This document shows, one piece after another, positions 1 through 10,237 of a DNA stretch of 64,000 nucleotides (positions are counted from its first letter, which is position 1; every line of letters starts with the position of its first letter). Both the position numbers and the translations under genes were made by a program. The stretch lies in the NCBI GenBank assembly GCA_936432065.2, contig OW386285.2, positions 172,713,984 through 172,777,983 of the forward strand, given 5' to 3'. The DNA is from Rutpela maculata. Lineage: Eukaryota > Arthropoda > Insecta > Coleoptera > Cerambycidae. Under the pieces are notes generated by a model. The model ran no database searches, was not told the DNA's origin, and saw only the letters and a list, made by a program, of their open reading frames with translations.

Positions 1-694
1 GGATCTACTTATGGCAAAAAAAAAAACATTCGCTCTTGTCTTTGCATTTATTTGTAGTGAACGAATGTTTTTTTTTAGCCCCAAGTAAATCCTAATTTAT
101 TCTGTGAGCAAAATTTGTTTCATATCGGAAAAAAGTTATAAGGGCGTTTGTTACACTCTTAAGTGCGACACTCTATTTACCCAATTTTAAATACACAAAT
201 CGTTAATTTGAAATACTGGAAACACATTTGTACTTACGTGATTTTTGGCATATTTGAATATTACTTCAACTCCATAAACACACATATAATTTTTCGTGTT
301 ATTTTCAATTAACTATTTAAATTTATTTACATAGTGAATAAAACATTCCCGGTGACACATGGTATAGAAGCATGCTTCTATATTTGATTTTAACTTATCC
401 AGACGAACTTTGCAAAACTAGATTACCACTAAAAAAATGTATTTTTGAACATGTCAAACATCCCATTTACCAGGAAATGGATTCAAAAGTAATAATTATT
501 AAAAAAGCAGTGAGAGTTATAAATCTATATTTGGAAGAAATTCACATGTTAACAAAACTATAAAAAAATAAATAAAATAAAAATCATCTGCTACACAATG
601 GTGGAAAGGATTTATTATTCACTTCACTTCATACATAAACAATGTACTAAATAATATTCAGTTTATCTAAATTCGTGTAATTAAGTTATCCATA
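1..694. other. AT-rich intergenic DNA
   Basis: Very AT-rich sequence with no convincing coding or repeat structure. A 63-codon open frame (372-563) looks like chance in low-GC sequence. Confidence 0.6.
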
Positions 695-1092
695 TCTCAG
701 TACTGAAGTATGGGACTCAAGACATAGCTACTATAAAATAGGTATTAATTTTCAGAATAAGAGCGAACATTATTCATCAAAGGATTTCACATCTCGTCAA
801 AAAAATGTAGATTTTTTTACGAAATTACACCCTATTGAAATTTTATAAATAAAAAATTTAAATTTGTCAACAAAATTTTAAATCTGCAGATATGCCCTTG
901 TTCTGAAAAAAATATTTATTTTTAAATTATTTTAGTAGTAGTATTTTCACAAAAAGATAGGTTATGTAAGGCGCTCATTTTTTAATTATTTGTCTCAAAT
1001 TTAAATCGCAAATTTTTCTAAAAAAGTTCTCAATTTGGTCTGCATAGTCATGCCTTAAATTATTATTTAGGTCCCATACTTCAGTACTGAGA
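695..1092. mobile_element. MITE with 22-bp perfect terminal inverted repeats
   Basis: The ends (695-716 and 1071-1092) are perfect inverted copies containing CAGTACTGAAGTATGGGAC. The 398-bp body is AT-rich and non-coding. No clear target-site duplication is visible, so the superfamily is not assigned. Confidence 0.65.
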
Positions 1093-1627
1093 CACGATTG
1101 ACCTACGTTTCACCCGGGGATCCCAGGCCGCAGCTTCCTTTGGAAGCATTTCAAATTCTTGTCTACATAAACTTTTTAAAAATATCTTTGGGCACAAAAC
1201 TACATCTTGAAATTAATGACATGAATTTAAATATATCGTGTAAAATATACAAAACGAAATTTTTAAATATTCATCCAATCTCTGTAACACAAAATATGCT
1301 ATCTGTGGTGGCATAACATTCTATTTATGACAAAAAAAAAAATCAAGATTAAGATAGCATTGTCAATACAAAGCAGTCCAGACAGTAGGACATTTTATAA
1401 ATGTGTCGACAAACTTCGACTAGGCACAAGATTCACAAAATTTAAAAAAACATATTTGTAATTTTTTTTCGAAACTTTAAATTTGCTATATGTAGGTAAA
1501 TATCATGGAAATATAATTACTCACATAGAACAAAATTGTAAATTGTGTTCAGTGGTGTAAAAATGGATAAAACTTGCAATAGTTGTATTACTTCTATACA
1601 AAACTGAACAATGTTAAAAAAACAATA
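1093..1627. other. non-coding stretch
   Basis: No gene seen. A short GC-rich patch (about 1110-1145) stands out, but I could not attach it to any feature. Confidence 0.5.
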
Positions 1628-2383
1628 AATTGAGGCGCTCGCGCGCAAACCCCGATAAATCCACAAAAAGTCAATTTTGAGTTTGTAATAGTTTCATGTA
1701 TGTTAGACTAAACTCTACAAGCCTATATAATCTTTGGTCACCAAAACGCCATAAATCCCATATAAATCTAATGTTAAAGTTGACCGTTTCGAACAAAACT
1801 AGATAAATCCAATATTATCGGGATCAAAAGCAGATAAATCCATTTTTATACAATACACTGTCATCCATTGTGAGGTAGAAAAGTTAATATTGATTGACGT
1901 TTGAAAAAGTTCTCTGTAATATGACTATTTACTGTAAAAACCTACTTCTCTTCTAGAAATAAAGAAGACAACTGCAAGACATTTTATTACCAATATATTA
2001 TAACGGTTTTATCTGAAATTTTAACAGATATTGAGAATTAATTTTTGTTAACAATGAACGTTTTTATTTATTTTTAATAAATTATTAATGTTGTCAAAAT
2101 TTATTTTTCTGCATCTTTAATGTTTTATTTTAAAGCAAAAATCGATAAATTCGTATTTACATAGCAAAATCCGATAAATCCAGCAAGAAAAGTTAAAAAA
2201 AAATAAATAAATAAAGTAGCATTGTTCTTATTTTTTGGTCTTATATTCTACAGCCTAGAAGATATTTTTTGACTTAAAAATAAAAAAAAAAGACTTATTG
2301 GTTTTTGCTTGAGAAGTTTTTTGTAATTTCCCACAACTTTGTGTGTGTGGATTTATCGGGGTTTGCGCGCGAGCGCCTCAATT
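1628..2383. mobile_element. DNA element with 37-bp GC-rich TIRs and repeated GATAAATCC motif
   Basis: Perfect 37-bp inverted ends lie at 1628-1664 and 2347-2383 and include GGCGCTCGCGCGCAAACCCC. The ends are GC-rich while the body is AT-rich. The motif GATAAATCC (or a one-base variant) occurs in each TIR and several times inside, near 1745-1845 and 2140-2180, possibly as binding sites for a transposase. No coding capacity. Non-autonomous; family unknown. Confidence 0.75.
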
Positions 2384-2577
2384 GAGATTATTTTTCATTT
2401 ATCTGCTTAATATGTGTTGAAAATTACTTAGTTTCTAACAAAGATTTATTTAGATTTTTTTTATTAAATTAGTAAGTTCTATTCTTTGTCGCTTCTAAGA
2501 ATACTTATGCAAAAATCTGTATAACAAATTTCCAGTCAAACTAGACGCACACACACTGGCTTTCCAGAAACCTACAG

Positions 2578-2737
2578 CTACAGACTCCAGGTATCAAATG
2601 TTGTTATTCCTCTGCACTCAAAAGATGCCTTGTGTTTCTTTTCCCTCTTATGCCTCTGTTTTGCTAAGCGAAACCATTCTGATGTTATCTGCTCTATTGT
2701 GTGTTGCATCACATATGAAAAACTTGAACAAAAACTT
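2578..2737 (-). CDS. candidate terminal exon, 52 codons, unknown protein (SEWFRL/KQR family)
   Basis: On the minus strand a pyrimidine-rich stretch ending TTTCAG (2738-2743) is followed by 160 bases that stay open to a TAG stop. The reading starts one base into the exon. The encoded tail contains EQITSEWFRLAKQRHKREKK. A second minus-strand exon in this window (18935-19065) ends with ENIASEWFRLSKQRLQREN, also straight after a good splice acceptor. That repeated pattern is the main reason to believe both are real exons. The basic, charged C-terminus could be a coiled coil or a DNA-binding tail. No upstream exon was found and I do not recognise the family; it may belong to a transposon gene. Confidence 0.45.
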
Positions 2738-3325
2738 CTGAAACAATGATAGCAATATTAGGTAATAAGATATTCATATAGTTATTGGTTAAAGTTCCTC
2801 ACCTTTCTTTGCCGCGATAACTTCCAGGTCAACGCTTTAAATTATTCCAATAGCCCTTCGTGAGCATTTCGTAGCACATTCGTTAGCAAATAAATTAGTA
2901 CCCTGAGAATATTATCTCAAGAATTGCTTCTTTCCACTCTTTCTGGAATCAATATAATAATAATGTATATTTTTTAAAATACAATACCGTCAAATATAGG
3001 TAGGTAATTTAGTTCAGAAAACTTCAGTTATAATATTACATAAGAACACTGAAAATGAAAATGGTGATGGTTACTTCAAAAGTACCTAATTTAATATGTC
3101 ATTTATTAACTGAATATGGAATACTTTAGAGAAAAACTGCTTTTAATGGTAAAAATATAATTTTCAGTTCAATAAAATATCATTTTCAGGAAAATTATAA
3201 TTGACATTAATTATCTACATTTTCAATTGAATTTCTACACATTGATGATTCGTGACAGGATAAATGACTAAGTGACTTTACCTTTTTTAATGTTTGAACA
3301 ATTATTTTGTTAATTAAGGGCATTA
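2738..3325. other. AT-rich stretch, possible intron or intergenic DNA
   Basis: No gene or repeat recognised. It would be intron if the exon at 2578-2737 is real. Confidence 0.4.
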
Positions 3326-3655
3326 AGGCTACATTCGACATCTGACCGATGTGGTACGCCCACTGTGGTCGAACTGAACTTGCGGTCGAACGCGTCAGAA
3401 TTTGAAGTATTTTTCCAATCTCCATAAACGTTAACCCTAACCACAAAAACCGGTATTTTGACTTTTTTAACAGTGATTTATCATGGATTTGAATAGTAAT
3501 TAGCTCGTTGAATTTCATATTCACTTAATTGGACTTTAAATTTTACTCCGGTATGATGTGTAATTTCCACAAATGTATACTGTTCCTTTATTTATGAGAC
3601 TTATTTATTGTCGCCATTTTAAGACGGAAATTCAAACACGTCGAACGAATCTGAC
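3326..3655 (-). repeat. left arm of a 330-bp inverted repeat pair
   Basis: Reverse complement of 9026-9352 at roughly 95 % identity by eye. The outer end, AGGCTACATTCGA, also closes the segment ending at 7335, so three copies of this terminus exist. The arm carries a minus-strand frame (3207-3524) that starts like the one at 9156 but has extra bases in the run AACAGTGATTTA, which shift its frame. It reads as a broken copy. Confidence 0.8.
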
Positions 3656-3687
3656 CACACAAGTCAGGTTTTAAAATGTGACCACAT

Positions 3688-4019
3688 TAGAGATGAGTTG
3701 CTATTTAACAACCTGTTATTTTATAACTGTTATTTGTAAATAGCATTAACAGACTGTTATTTCCATTCGGAAATAACAGGTGAGAAAATAACAGATAAGC
3801 AGCAGCGACAGCAGCATGATGTATAAAATAACGTCTCTGAAATAACACATAGATTAAAGAATATTATATGTTACATTTGCAAACTGCGCGCTGCGGTATG
3901 CGCATGCTAGCACTTCTCAGCGAACTGTTATTTTTAAACTGCTATTTTAAACTGTTATTTCAAAATAGCAGTAGCAGTTTAAACAGTTATTAAAAAATAA
4001 CTGCTTTTACCCATCACTA
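3688..4019. mobile_element. hAT-type MITE with perfect 8-bp target duplication
   Basis: Starts TAGAGATGAG and ends CCCATCACTA, imperfect inverted ends of the hAT type. It is flanked on both sides by GACCACAT (3680-3687 and 4020-4027). The 332-bp body is built of variants of AACTGTTATTT. A fragment of the same family, in reverse orientation, lies at 30440-30599. No coding capacity. Confidence 0.88.
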
Positions 4020-4027
4020 GACCACAT

Positions 4028-4059
4028 CTCAGATAAACAAAGAAATATATGGATAAATA
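4028..4059. repeat. 32-bp perfect inverted repeat, partner of 7209-7240
   Basis: Exact reverse complement of 7209-7240 (begins CTCAGATAAACAAAG). It continues the host inverted repeat across the hAT MITE insertion at 3688-4019. The MITE therefore landed in an existing element end. Confidence 0.8.
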
Positions 4060-4483
4060 ATACTTTCCGTCTCCGCGTAAGATATATCACGTATTCATTG
4101 TTTACATGTCTATCGAGGCGTTCATTGGTTCTCTTCCGAAGGACGTTGACAGTTGTTTACGTTTTCTTGTGCCGCCATATTGTTTTATTGCTTTTAACGC
4201 TGTTTTTATCCAGTTATAAACAATTTTGTGTTGATTTTGCAGTTTAATCACGTTTTATACGGTTCAAAAATGACTAAGGATTGTTTAATTTACTAAAAGA
4301 TCTACAAAAGGGAGTAATCTTGTTCGTTTTATATGCAAGCATAGTTGTGTACATAGTCGTAGGTTAGGGTTATAGTTAGGTTTATTGTCTTATTGTTTTG
4401 CTGATCTAGCAATAAATAATTTTTCTTCTGCCTCTCTCGTCTTTACACTCAAGTAAAAAACGTAAAGAGACAGTTGTGTGATT
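4060..4483. other. interior of a large inverted-repeat element, non-coding
   Basis: No gene recognised. Slightly less AT-rich than its surroundings (for example around 4130-4180). Confidence 0.4.
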
Positions 4484-4640
4484 ATCAGATAGATAGATAG
4501 ATTAATAGATTTAGATTTATTTCTCTAAATTTAAATGTTACATAAGTATACCTATTTAAATTTGGTACGAGTATTTCAAACTTTACAGAATGTTTACATT
4601 ATTACATAATAATAGACTGTATTAACTTTTCAAAATAATA
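4484..4640 (-). mobile_element. probable LINE 3'-end remnant with (GATA)n tail
   Basis: GATAGATAGATAG followed by TTTAGATTTATTT resembles the minus-strand LINE 3' tail at 33841-33870. CR1/L2-group LINEs end in microsatellites rather than poly-A. Only untranslated sequence remains. Confidence 0.35.
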
Positions 4641-4645
4641 ATGCA

Positions 4646-4662
4646 CTGGGTTCGATCCCCAG
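4646..4662 (+). other. tRNA T-arm-like hairpin (SINE remnant)
   Basis: CTGGG-TTCGATC-CCCAG forms a perfect 5-bp T-arm stem and a B-box. No A-box or acceptor stem is seen upstream, so this is at most a remnant of a tRNA-derived SINE. Confidence 0.35.
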
Positions 4663-5240
4663 CTTTAAAATTGGCAACGTTATATGTAATGGATGTATAT
4701 CTATCTGCGTTTTTCTAAATGTGTAACCCCCTTCTGAACAGTCTTGACTTTGAAATTGTGGGGTTGCCTGATATATGTGGTATGTTATGTTGTTATTCCA
4801 TAGGCTCCCAGAAAATATTACGCTTAGAAAAAAGTGACTCGCTGTCCTACAGGTAACTGACCAAAATTTGAAGCATTTACAATTACGTATGCTTTAATCG
4901 TTTCAAGTTTGATGACTTTTATGTAACCCGGGCAGGAAAAAGATGTTTAAGAAAAATGTTTGTTTCCTAGTAGTTTTACCAAGAGACTCATTTCACTTCC
5001 GCTCATCAAAAAATTTTTTGAGGGTCCATATTTTCTCTCCACGGCCCTGCCAAGATACCGATATAAATTAAATTTACCAAGTTAGAAAATTAACTGCAAT
5101 TTATTATATTTTTTTATAGCCATATCAGATTGAAATAATTTGATGCGTTGTATCGAAAACAGATTTGATAAGGAATCTGTATTATCTTTATCGTAACTAT
5201 ATTCAACAATATTAAAATTAAAAACTGGAAGTAATGGTGT
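4663..5240. other. non-coding stretch
   Basis: No gene. The segment 5003-5050 (GCTCATCAAAAAATTTTTTG ... CTCCACGGCCCTGCC) shares text with 33570-33730 and is a small dispersed repeat. Confidence 0.45.
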
Positions 5241-6126
5241 GGGAGCTAAGTGGCTTTTTCGGGCACTCATCGTTACAAGCATTTTCTATGCGCTGATTAA
5301 TTCTATCGAACTTGACAAAATAGACTTCTGGCATATGTCAGCCCGTCGAGTTGGCCATGGTATAAAAATCAGTGAAATTATATCATCGTTACAAAGCCAA
5401 GTTTTTTTGTGTGTACACATTTTATGTTTAGAATGAATAAAATAAGATCGCCAAAAAGTGTGGGCCATCAGGGGCGCAACCAGAAAGGTCAAAGTGGTAA
5501 AAAAACGGAGTTATATAATATCATCTTTACAAACTTTTTTAAGGTTGAGCATGTTTTATGTTCTGAACACAGAAAAAAATTCCCAGAAAGAAACTCCCGT
5601 CAGTAAGGCTAGCCAGAAAGAAAATGTTTAGGATTTTTGAAGAAAATTGGATTTTTTTTCTCATATTTCATCTCAGAACTCTAAACTCATCGTTACAAGT
5701 TCTGGCTCCTTTTTAAAACATAAATATAAGCTCCTTCAACAATAGAATAGCCTCCCCGTAAACAAAGTCAACAAAAGTACCATAGGCTCTTAAATATATA
5801 GGAATTTAACACTTTCGGCTAACTTGACTCCGTACCGTATCTCAGATGTATTGTATCATTATTACCTTTCTGGCTGCGCCTCCTGACGGCCCACACTTTC
5901 TGACGATCATATTTTATTCATTCTAAACATAAAATGTGTACACACAAAAAAAATGAGCCTTGTAACGATGACATGATTTCACTGATTTTTAAACAGTGTT
6001 CGTGATGCTCCTGACAGGAGGTGCCCCGCCAGAAGTCGATTTTATGAATCGTTATCATCCATTAAACCATAAAAATATCTCAAAGTTCATAAAGCGATGA
6101 GCTGCCGAAAAAGCCACTTAGCTCCC
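5241..6126. mobile_element. foldback-type element, arms of about 250 bp
   Basis: Terminal 22-bp perfect inverted repeats at 5241-5262 and 6105-6126 (GGGAGCTAAGTGGCTTTTTC). The symmetry continues inward: 5377-5490 mirrors 5866-5980 and 5322-5335 mirrors 6029-6040. The open frames inside are palindrome shadows. The middle (5500-5860) is single-copy. Confidence 0.8.
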
Positions 6127-6252
6127 GCTCTATAAGGTAGTGCATTATGTAGAGTATATTTGTTTACAATAATAATAGAGATTTAAAAGTAATATAATGT
6201 TATTTTTGTTTTATGTATATGGTACGGGTAGCGTATGACCAGATTCATTATA

Positions 6253-6421
6253 CAGTATCGGAAAGTCTTGGATTAGGCATGCAAACAGAGCTGCCCACGC
6301 ACATGTAGTGAGGAAAGCAGGTGGCACGAGTAGGATGTGTGATACGATAAAAAAAATAGCCTAGTTGTTTCATTCTCGCTTGCTCTTATTGTCATACCTA
6401 ATCAAACGCTTGCCGGTACTG
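6253..6421. mobile_element. mariner/Tc1-like MITE with TA duplication
   Basis: Ends CAGTATCGG...CCGGTACTG flanked by TA (6251-6252 and 6422-6423). Imperfect inverted ends of about 30 bp share ATTAGGCATG / CATACCTAAT. 169 bp, non-coding. Confidence 0.6.
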
Positions 6422-6541
6422 TAGAGTGATAAGTATGTAAACTTTTAGATGAATATGTTATACTGTAATATGAAAAAGTTGGTTTCATTTATATGCTAAC
6501 ATATATAGATGTTTTTATTTTCTTGACCGTTGATATCAAAT

Positions 6542-6843
6542 TAACTTGATGCAGTTATATCCTGAGTTATCGGTCTTTATAATAAAATTACTCTTTTCTT
6601 ACGTTTCGGTTTATTCAGCCATCGTCAGAGAACTACAATTAAGTGAAGACCAATATTTTTTTAAATGCTATTTTTTATACGCATACAATTTAAATCCATG
6701 TGTATAAAAAATAGCATTTAAAAAAATATTTGTCTTCATTTAATTGTAGTTTTCTGACGATGGTTGAATAAACCGAAACGTAACAAAAATAATAATTTTA
6801 TTATAAAGACCGCATAACCCCAGGATATACCTACATCAAGTTA
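6542..6843. mobile_element. near-perfect palindromic MITE (302 bp)
   Basis: Both halves mirror each other across a centre near 6692, from TAACTTGATG to CATCAAGTTA. Each arm carries GACGATGG(C/T)TGAATAAACC followed by GAAACGT. That pattern recalls the 3' half of hammerhead ribozyme cores (see findings). No coding capacity. Confidence 0.8.
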
Positions 6844-7208
6844 CTTTTATATCCTAACCAAAAGTTTTTTTTTCTTTACTCAGAAAATGTAGAGTAACTT
6901 ATCGTTTAAGAACCATTTAACTTTGAGAATTGACAGTTCAATACTTTCATTTCTCTTCAATAACACATTTTGTAAAAATTCTAACCAAACAGTACTCTTT
7001 TTGTCTCAATAGAGTCGTAGTACTATTATTGTCAGATATAGTATTAAGTAATAGTCGAGAACTTTAATCGATTATTTTAAAAATTTTAACCCCCTTATCT
7101 GTCTACGCCTCTGATTAGGCGACTCCATAAACATAAACATTCCTCTCCACTCTGCCCCTTAGGAGGTTATGCTCCCTACACACAACTTCTGTGTACTTCA
7201 AATGAGAT
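6844..7208. other. non-coding stretch
   Basis: Nothing recognised. Confidence 0.4.
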
Positions 7209-7335
7209 TATTTATCCATATATTTCTTTGTTTATCTGAGGACCACATCGACCACTCAGCTGATCAAGTCGGACCATCAGTCCGAACGCTTTTGACAGGT
7301 CCGACCGTGGTAAACCCGCCTATCGAATGTAGCCT
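7209..7335. repeat. inner inverted-repeat end, partner of 4028-4059
   Basis: 7209-7240 is the exact reverse complement of 4028-4059. The segment ends TCGAATGTAGCCT (7323-7335), the inverted form of the terminus at 3326-3338. This suggests an element of about 4 kb (3326-7335) nested in the larger arrangement. Confidence 0.6.
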
Positions 7336-8280
7336 ATATTTTCATTCCATATTTTGATTTGAGGTTAGAACTGAACAAGTCATATTTGTATTTGATAGAC
7401 ATAAAAATTATAATATATTTTATATACCTGCTTATCTTCTTCAATGCACACTGATCACCAATATTAACTAAATTTAAATCGAAGAGCACAAGACAACTGT
7501 AGTTTTTACATAACGGTGCTGGGATGTTGAGCGTTGAGCTTAACTTAGTGAAAAAACGACAACACGAGCAAAATGGCCTGCGCCTCCGCCGAATGCCAGA
7601 GTCTGCCGCCCTACCACAAACGTTTTTAAATATAAATTTACCAAACTTCAACATAATAGTTATACAATTTTTATTATTTAAGTTATATATTCATTATAAG
7701 AGTTTTTATGTAACAAAAATATTATTAAACCATACATTGTTATATAACTTTGTTATATTGGCTGAACATTAAATGTTACAAAATTATTATATTACTAAAA
7801 CATAACAACACAATGTAACATGATTATGTTATTATTTTATAACAAATGTCATAATATTAACATAACATTAATAAATACTGTTAATGTAACCCATTACTAC
7901 CAGATTATATAATATCAATAAGTTTTGTTTGCTGGGGTCTGACGTTACAATGATCTGTAGTGTTACATTCTACAACTTATCCTCCTTACCAGCATGCAGA
8001 ACAGTGACTCAAAATGTGAGGATAGTTACCACCGACCTCAAAAGCGGGTTATTGCGAGCCCGTTCCAGTTACGAGTTCTTTGCTTAATTAACATTACACA
8101 AATTCTTACAATAGTTTGAATAAGGCTCTGCATCTGGTGTGATCTCACACCAGCTGTTCATTGGCTAATGCCATTTTTTGGTGGGGATTGTGAGTTATTA
8201 GGCCACCTTAAAGTATACCAACCTTGGGTCCTTGCCTTGTGTGCGTGGGTGTAGGCGTGGGCCGTGCCGTGACTGCGAAT

Positions 8281-8679
8281 TAGGGTTGGCTAACCTGAAC
8301 TGGAACTGATACTTTGGAACAGGTCCGGTGTGTTGGACTAGTGCAACTGATCTCAACTAATAAATACGGCAGGTACGAATATTAGTCCGAGTACTCCGAG
8401 TCCGGCTGAACTTTTTAGAGACCCGGTGCGGAGCGCGTACTATATAGACGTATGGACTGGTTGAACTAAACGAGTATGACTAGTACAGTTCAAGATTACA
8501 AGACCCTTTGCATCAGTCCAGTCCACTGAGTTCAGTTTGTCTGCCGGTCCGCTCAGCCGTTCACCGTGCGAGTTGGTTAGCATGGACTAGGAACTGAAAC
8601 TGATCTTTGGACTAGGTTCTTCTCTGGACTGGATTAGGTCCGAACTGATCCGTAAAAATATTCGGATCAGCCATCCCTA
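8281..8679. mobile_element. hAT-type MITE with perfect 8-bp target duplication
   Basis: Starts TAGGGTTGGCT, ends AGCCATCCCTA, and is flanked by CTGCGAAT on both sides (8273-8280 and 8680-8687). 399 bp, GC-richer than its surroundings and full of GGAACTGA/GGACTAG variants. No coding capacity. Not the same family as the element at 3688. Confidence 0.9.
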
Positions 8680-9025
8680 CTGCGAATGCGTATGCCATTG
8701 ACAGCTTAATTTTACAGTTGCAGTGTTGCGAGATGCTCGTTGCTCATATTTCTTACTCTTCTTAACAGTCTTAACCGAGTTATGATATGATAATATAATA
8801 TATGACAAGAAAAGATTTATGTAGCATATGCATGAGACAAATCGAATAACTCTTTTTTTATATTTTTCTTAATAAACATTGTACTATGTCTGCTTTTTAT
8901 TTGATTTCTCTTTTATTGTTTGTGGGGAAAACTGTGGGGAATAGGTTACTAAAATTCCCCGACTTTGGGGAATCTTGGCAACGTCTGTGGGTATTTTCGA
9001 ACGCAGCCATTGGCAACCCTGGTAG

Positions 9026-9352
9026 TCAGAATCGTTCGACGTGTTTGAATTTCCGTTTTAAAATGGCGACAGTAAATAAGTCTCATATATAAAGTAACAA
9101 AGTATATTTGTGGAAATTACAAATCATACCGGAGTAAAATTTAAAGTCCGATTACGTGAATATGACATTCAACGAGCTAATTACTATTCAAATCCATGAT
9201 AAATCACTTAAAAAAGTCAAAATACCGGTTTTTGAGGTTAGGGTTAACGTTTATGGAGATTGGAAAAATACTTCAAATTCTGACGCGTTCGACCGCAAGT
9301 TCGGTTCGACCACAGTGGGCGGACCACATCGGTCAGATGTCGAATGTAGCCT
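9026..9352 (+). repeat. right arm of the 330-bp inverted repeat pair
   Basis: Reverse complement of 3326-3655 and ends TCGAATGTAGCCT. It carries the longer, unshifted version of the shared reading frame (see 9150-9386). Confidence 0.8.
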
Positions 9353-9386
9353 AACAGTATTTATTAATGTTATGTTAATATTATGA
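9150..9386 (+). CDS. short reading frame in the inverted-repeat arm, unknown protein fragment
   Basis: An ATG at 9162 opens a frame reading MTFNELITIQIHDKSLKKVK and onward, about 65 codons to the arm edge; the last ten or so codons run into the neighbouring element. The other arm (3207-3524, minus) holds the same N-terminus with a frameshift. The composition is that of ordinary protein rather than low-complexity translation. I recognise no domain. It may be the start of an ancient transposase or captured host exon whose remainder is lost. Coding status is uncertain because two near-identical arms would keep any frame by recent duplication alone. Confidence 0.25.
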   Translation, partial: DYVNMTFNELITIQIHDKSLKKVKIPVFEVRVNVYGDWKNTSNSDAFDRKFGSTTVGGPHRSDVECSLTVFINVMLIL

Positions 9387-9644
9387 CATTTGTTATAAAA
9401 TAATAACATAATCATGTTAGGTACAATATGTTTTGTTATGTTTTAGTAATATAATAAAATATAATAATATTATAACATTTAAAGTTCTGCCAATATAGCA
9501 AAGTTATATAACAATTTACATAAAAACTCTTATAAAGAACGTATAACTTAAATAACAGTAAATGTATATTAACTTAAAAGTGTTTGTGGTAGGGCGGCAG
9601 ACTCGGACCACAGAAAAGAGAACTACCAGAAACGACACTTGGGC

Positions 9645-9805
9645 TTCCCGCCAAAATTCCAATGCCGCCATTTTGTTGTTGGTACATCCGTCAGTTCATT
9701 TATTGTTTTTGGTTGAAACAATAACGGCAGATTTCTAAATTCACCGGTGGAGAGCGCCGGTAAACAGTAATACTATATGATTGGCCATTTTGAAAAACAG
9801 CCAAT
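9645..9805 (+). promoter_or_regulatory. promoter-like patch: E2F-type site and two CCAAT boxes
   Basis: TTCCCGCCAAAA (9645-9656) matches an E2F/DP site. ATTGG (9780-9784) and CCAAT (9801-9805) are opposed CCAAT boxes, and GCCGCCATTTTG lies between. The local GC content is higher than in the flanks. A short ATG frame follows at 9981. Inference only; there is no evidence of transcription. Confidence 0.3.
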
Positions 9806-9980
9806 CAGCTTCGTATTTTATCCACCGCCCAACGATGATTTTAAAAAAGTGTAGTAAATGACAGTCTGTGACATAATACCGAAATAAATTCTTAAAAGGT
9901 TTTAGTGTTACTGTGCTGTGAATATAGATAAAAGATCATAGCGGGAAAGTGTTGTGTTGATAGTAATTTTTATTAGCGAT

Positions 9981-10022
9981 ATGAGTAAACGAGGTGGAAC
10001 CGTTTGCGCTGTAAAGGAATTT
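9981..10022 (+). pseudogene. possible truncated first exon, THAP-like start
   Basis: ATG at 9981 reads MSKRGGTVCAVKEF and then stops exactly where a TAGTAGTTTCTAC inverted end begins. A short leader followed by a Cys-Ala motif is how many THAP zinc-finger proteins begin, but fourteen residues cannot prove it. Either an insertion truncated the frame, or GTAAAG (10011-10016) acts as a splice donor. Confidence 0.2.
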
Positions 10023-10237
10023 TAGTAGTTTCTACGTAGTAGTTACCATTAGTGGAACTTTAAAGGTTTCCGGAACTAAGGATTGTTACGTAATGAGAAT
10101 CATCCTTCTACTAAGCATTCACCAAAATGGGGAATAATAATTACGTAGCAAGTTACTATTCCGGTACTTCTACCGTTACCGTGTCGAGGACTAGGTTATT
10201 ACGTCTACGGTATGTAACCAAGTAGTAGAAATGACTA
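10023..10237. mobile_element. possible small MITE
   Basis: Starts TAGTAGTTTCTAC and ends GTAGAAATGACTA with imperfect inverted symmetry (GTAGTAGTTACC against GGTATGTAACC inside). 215 bp. No target duplication established. Confidence 0.3.

Larger units (their letters stand above)
7600..9603. mobile_element. 2-kb element with about 270-bp long terminal inverted repeats
   Basis: Arms 7600-7880 and 9353-9603 are inverted copies beginning AGTCTGCCGCCCTACCACAA. A 67-bp internal stretch of the arms, rich in TAACATAA, is identical by eye. The interior holds a hAT MITE (8281-8679) and the 9026-9352 inverted-repeat arm, so other elements have inserted in it. No transposase seen. Confidence 0.7.

Noticed and set aside
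5082..5606. Overlapping short frames on both strands
   Set aside because: They lie in the arm of the foldback element 5241-6126 and mirror each other.
6542..6843. Complete hammerhead ribozyme
   Set aside because: Stem III partner and the cleavage triplet are not found on either strand; reported only as a motif resemblance.
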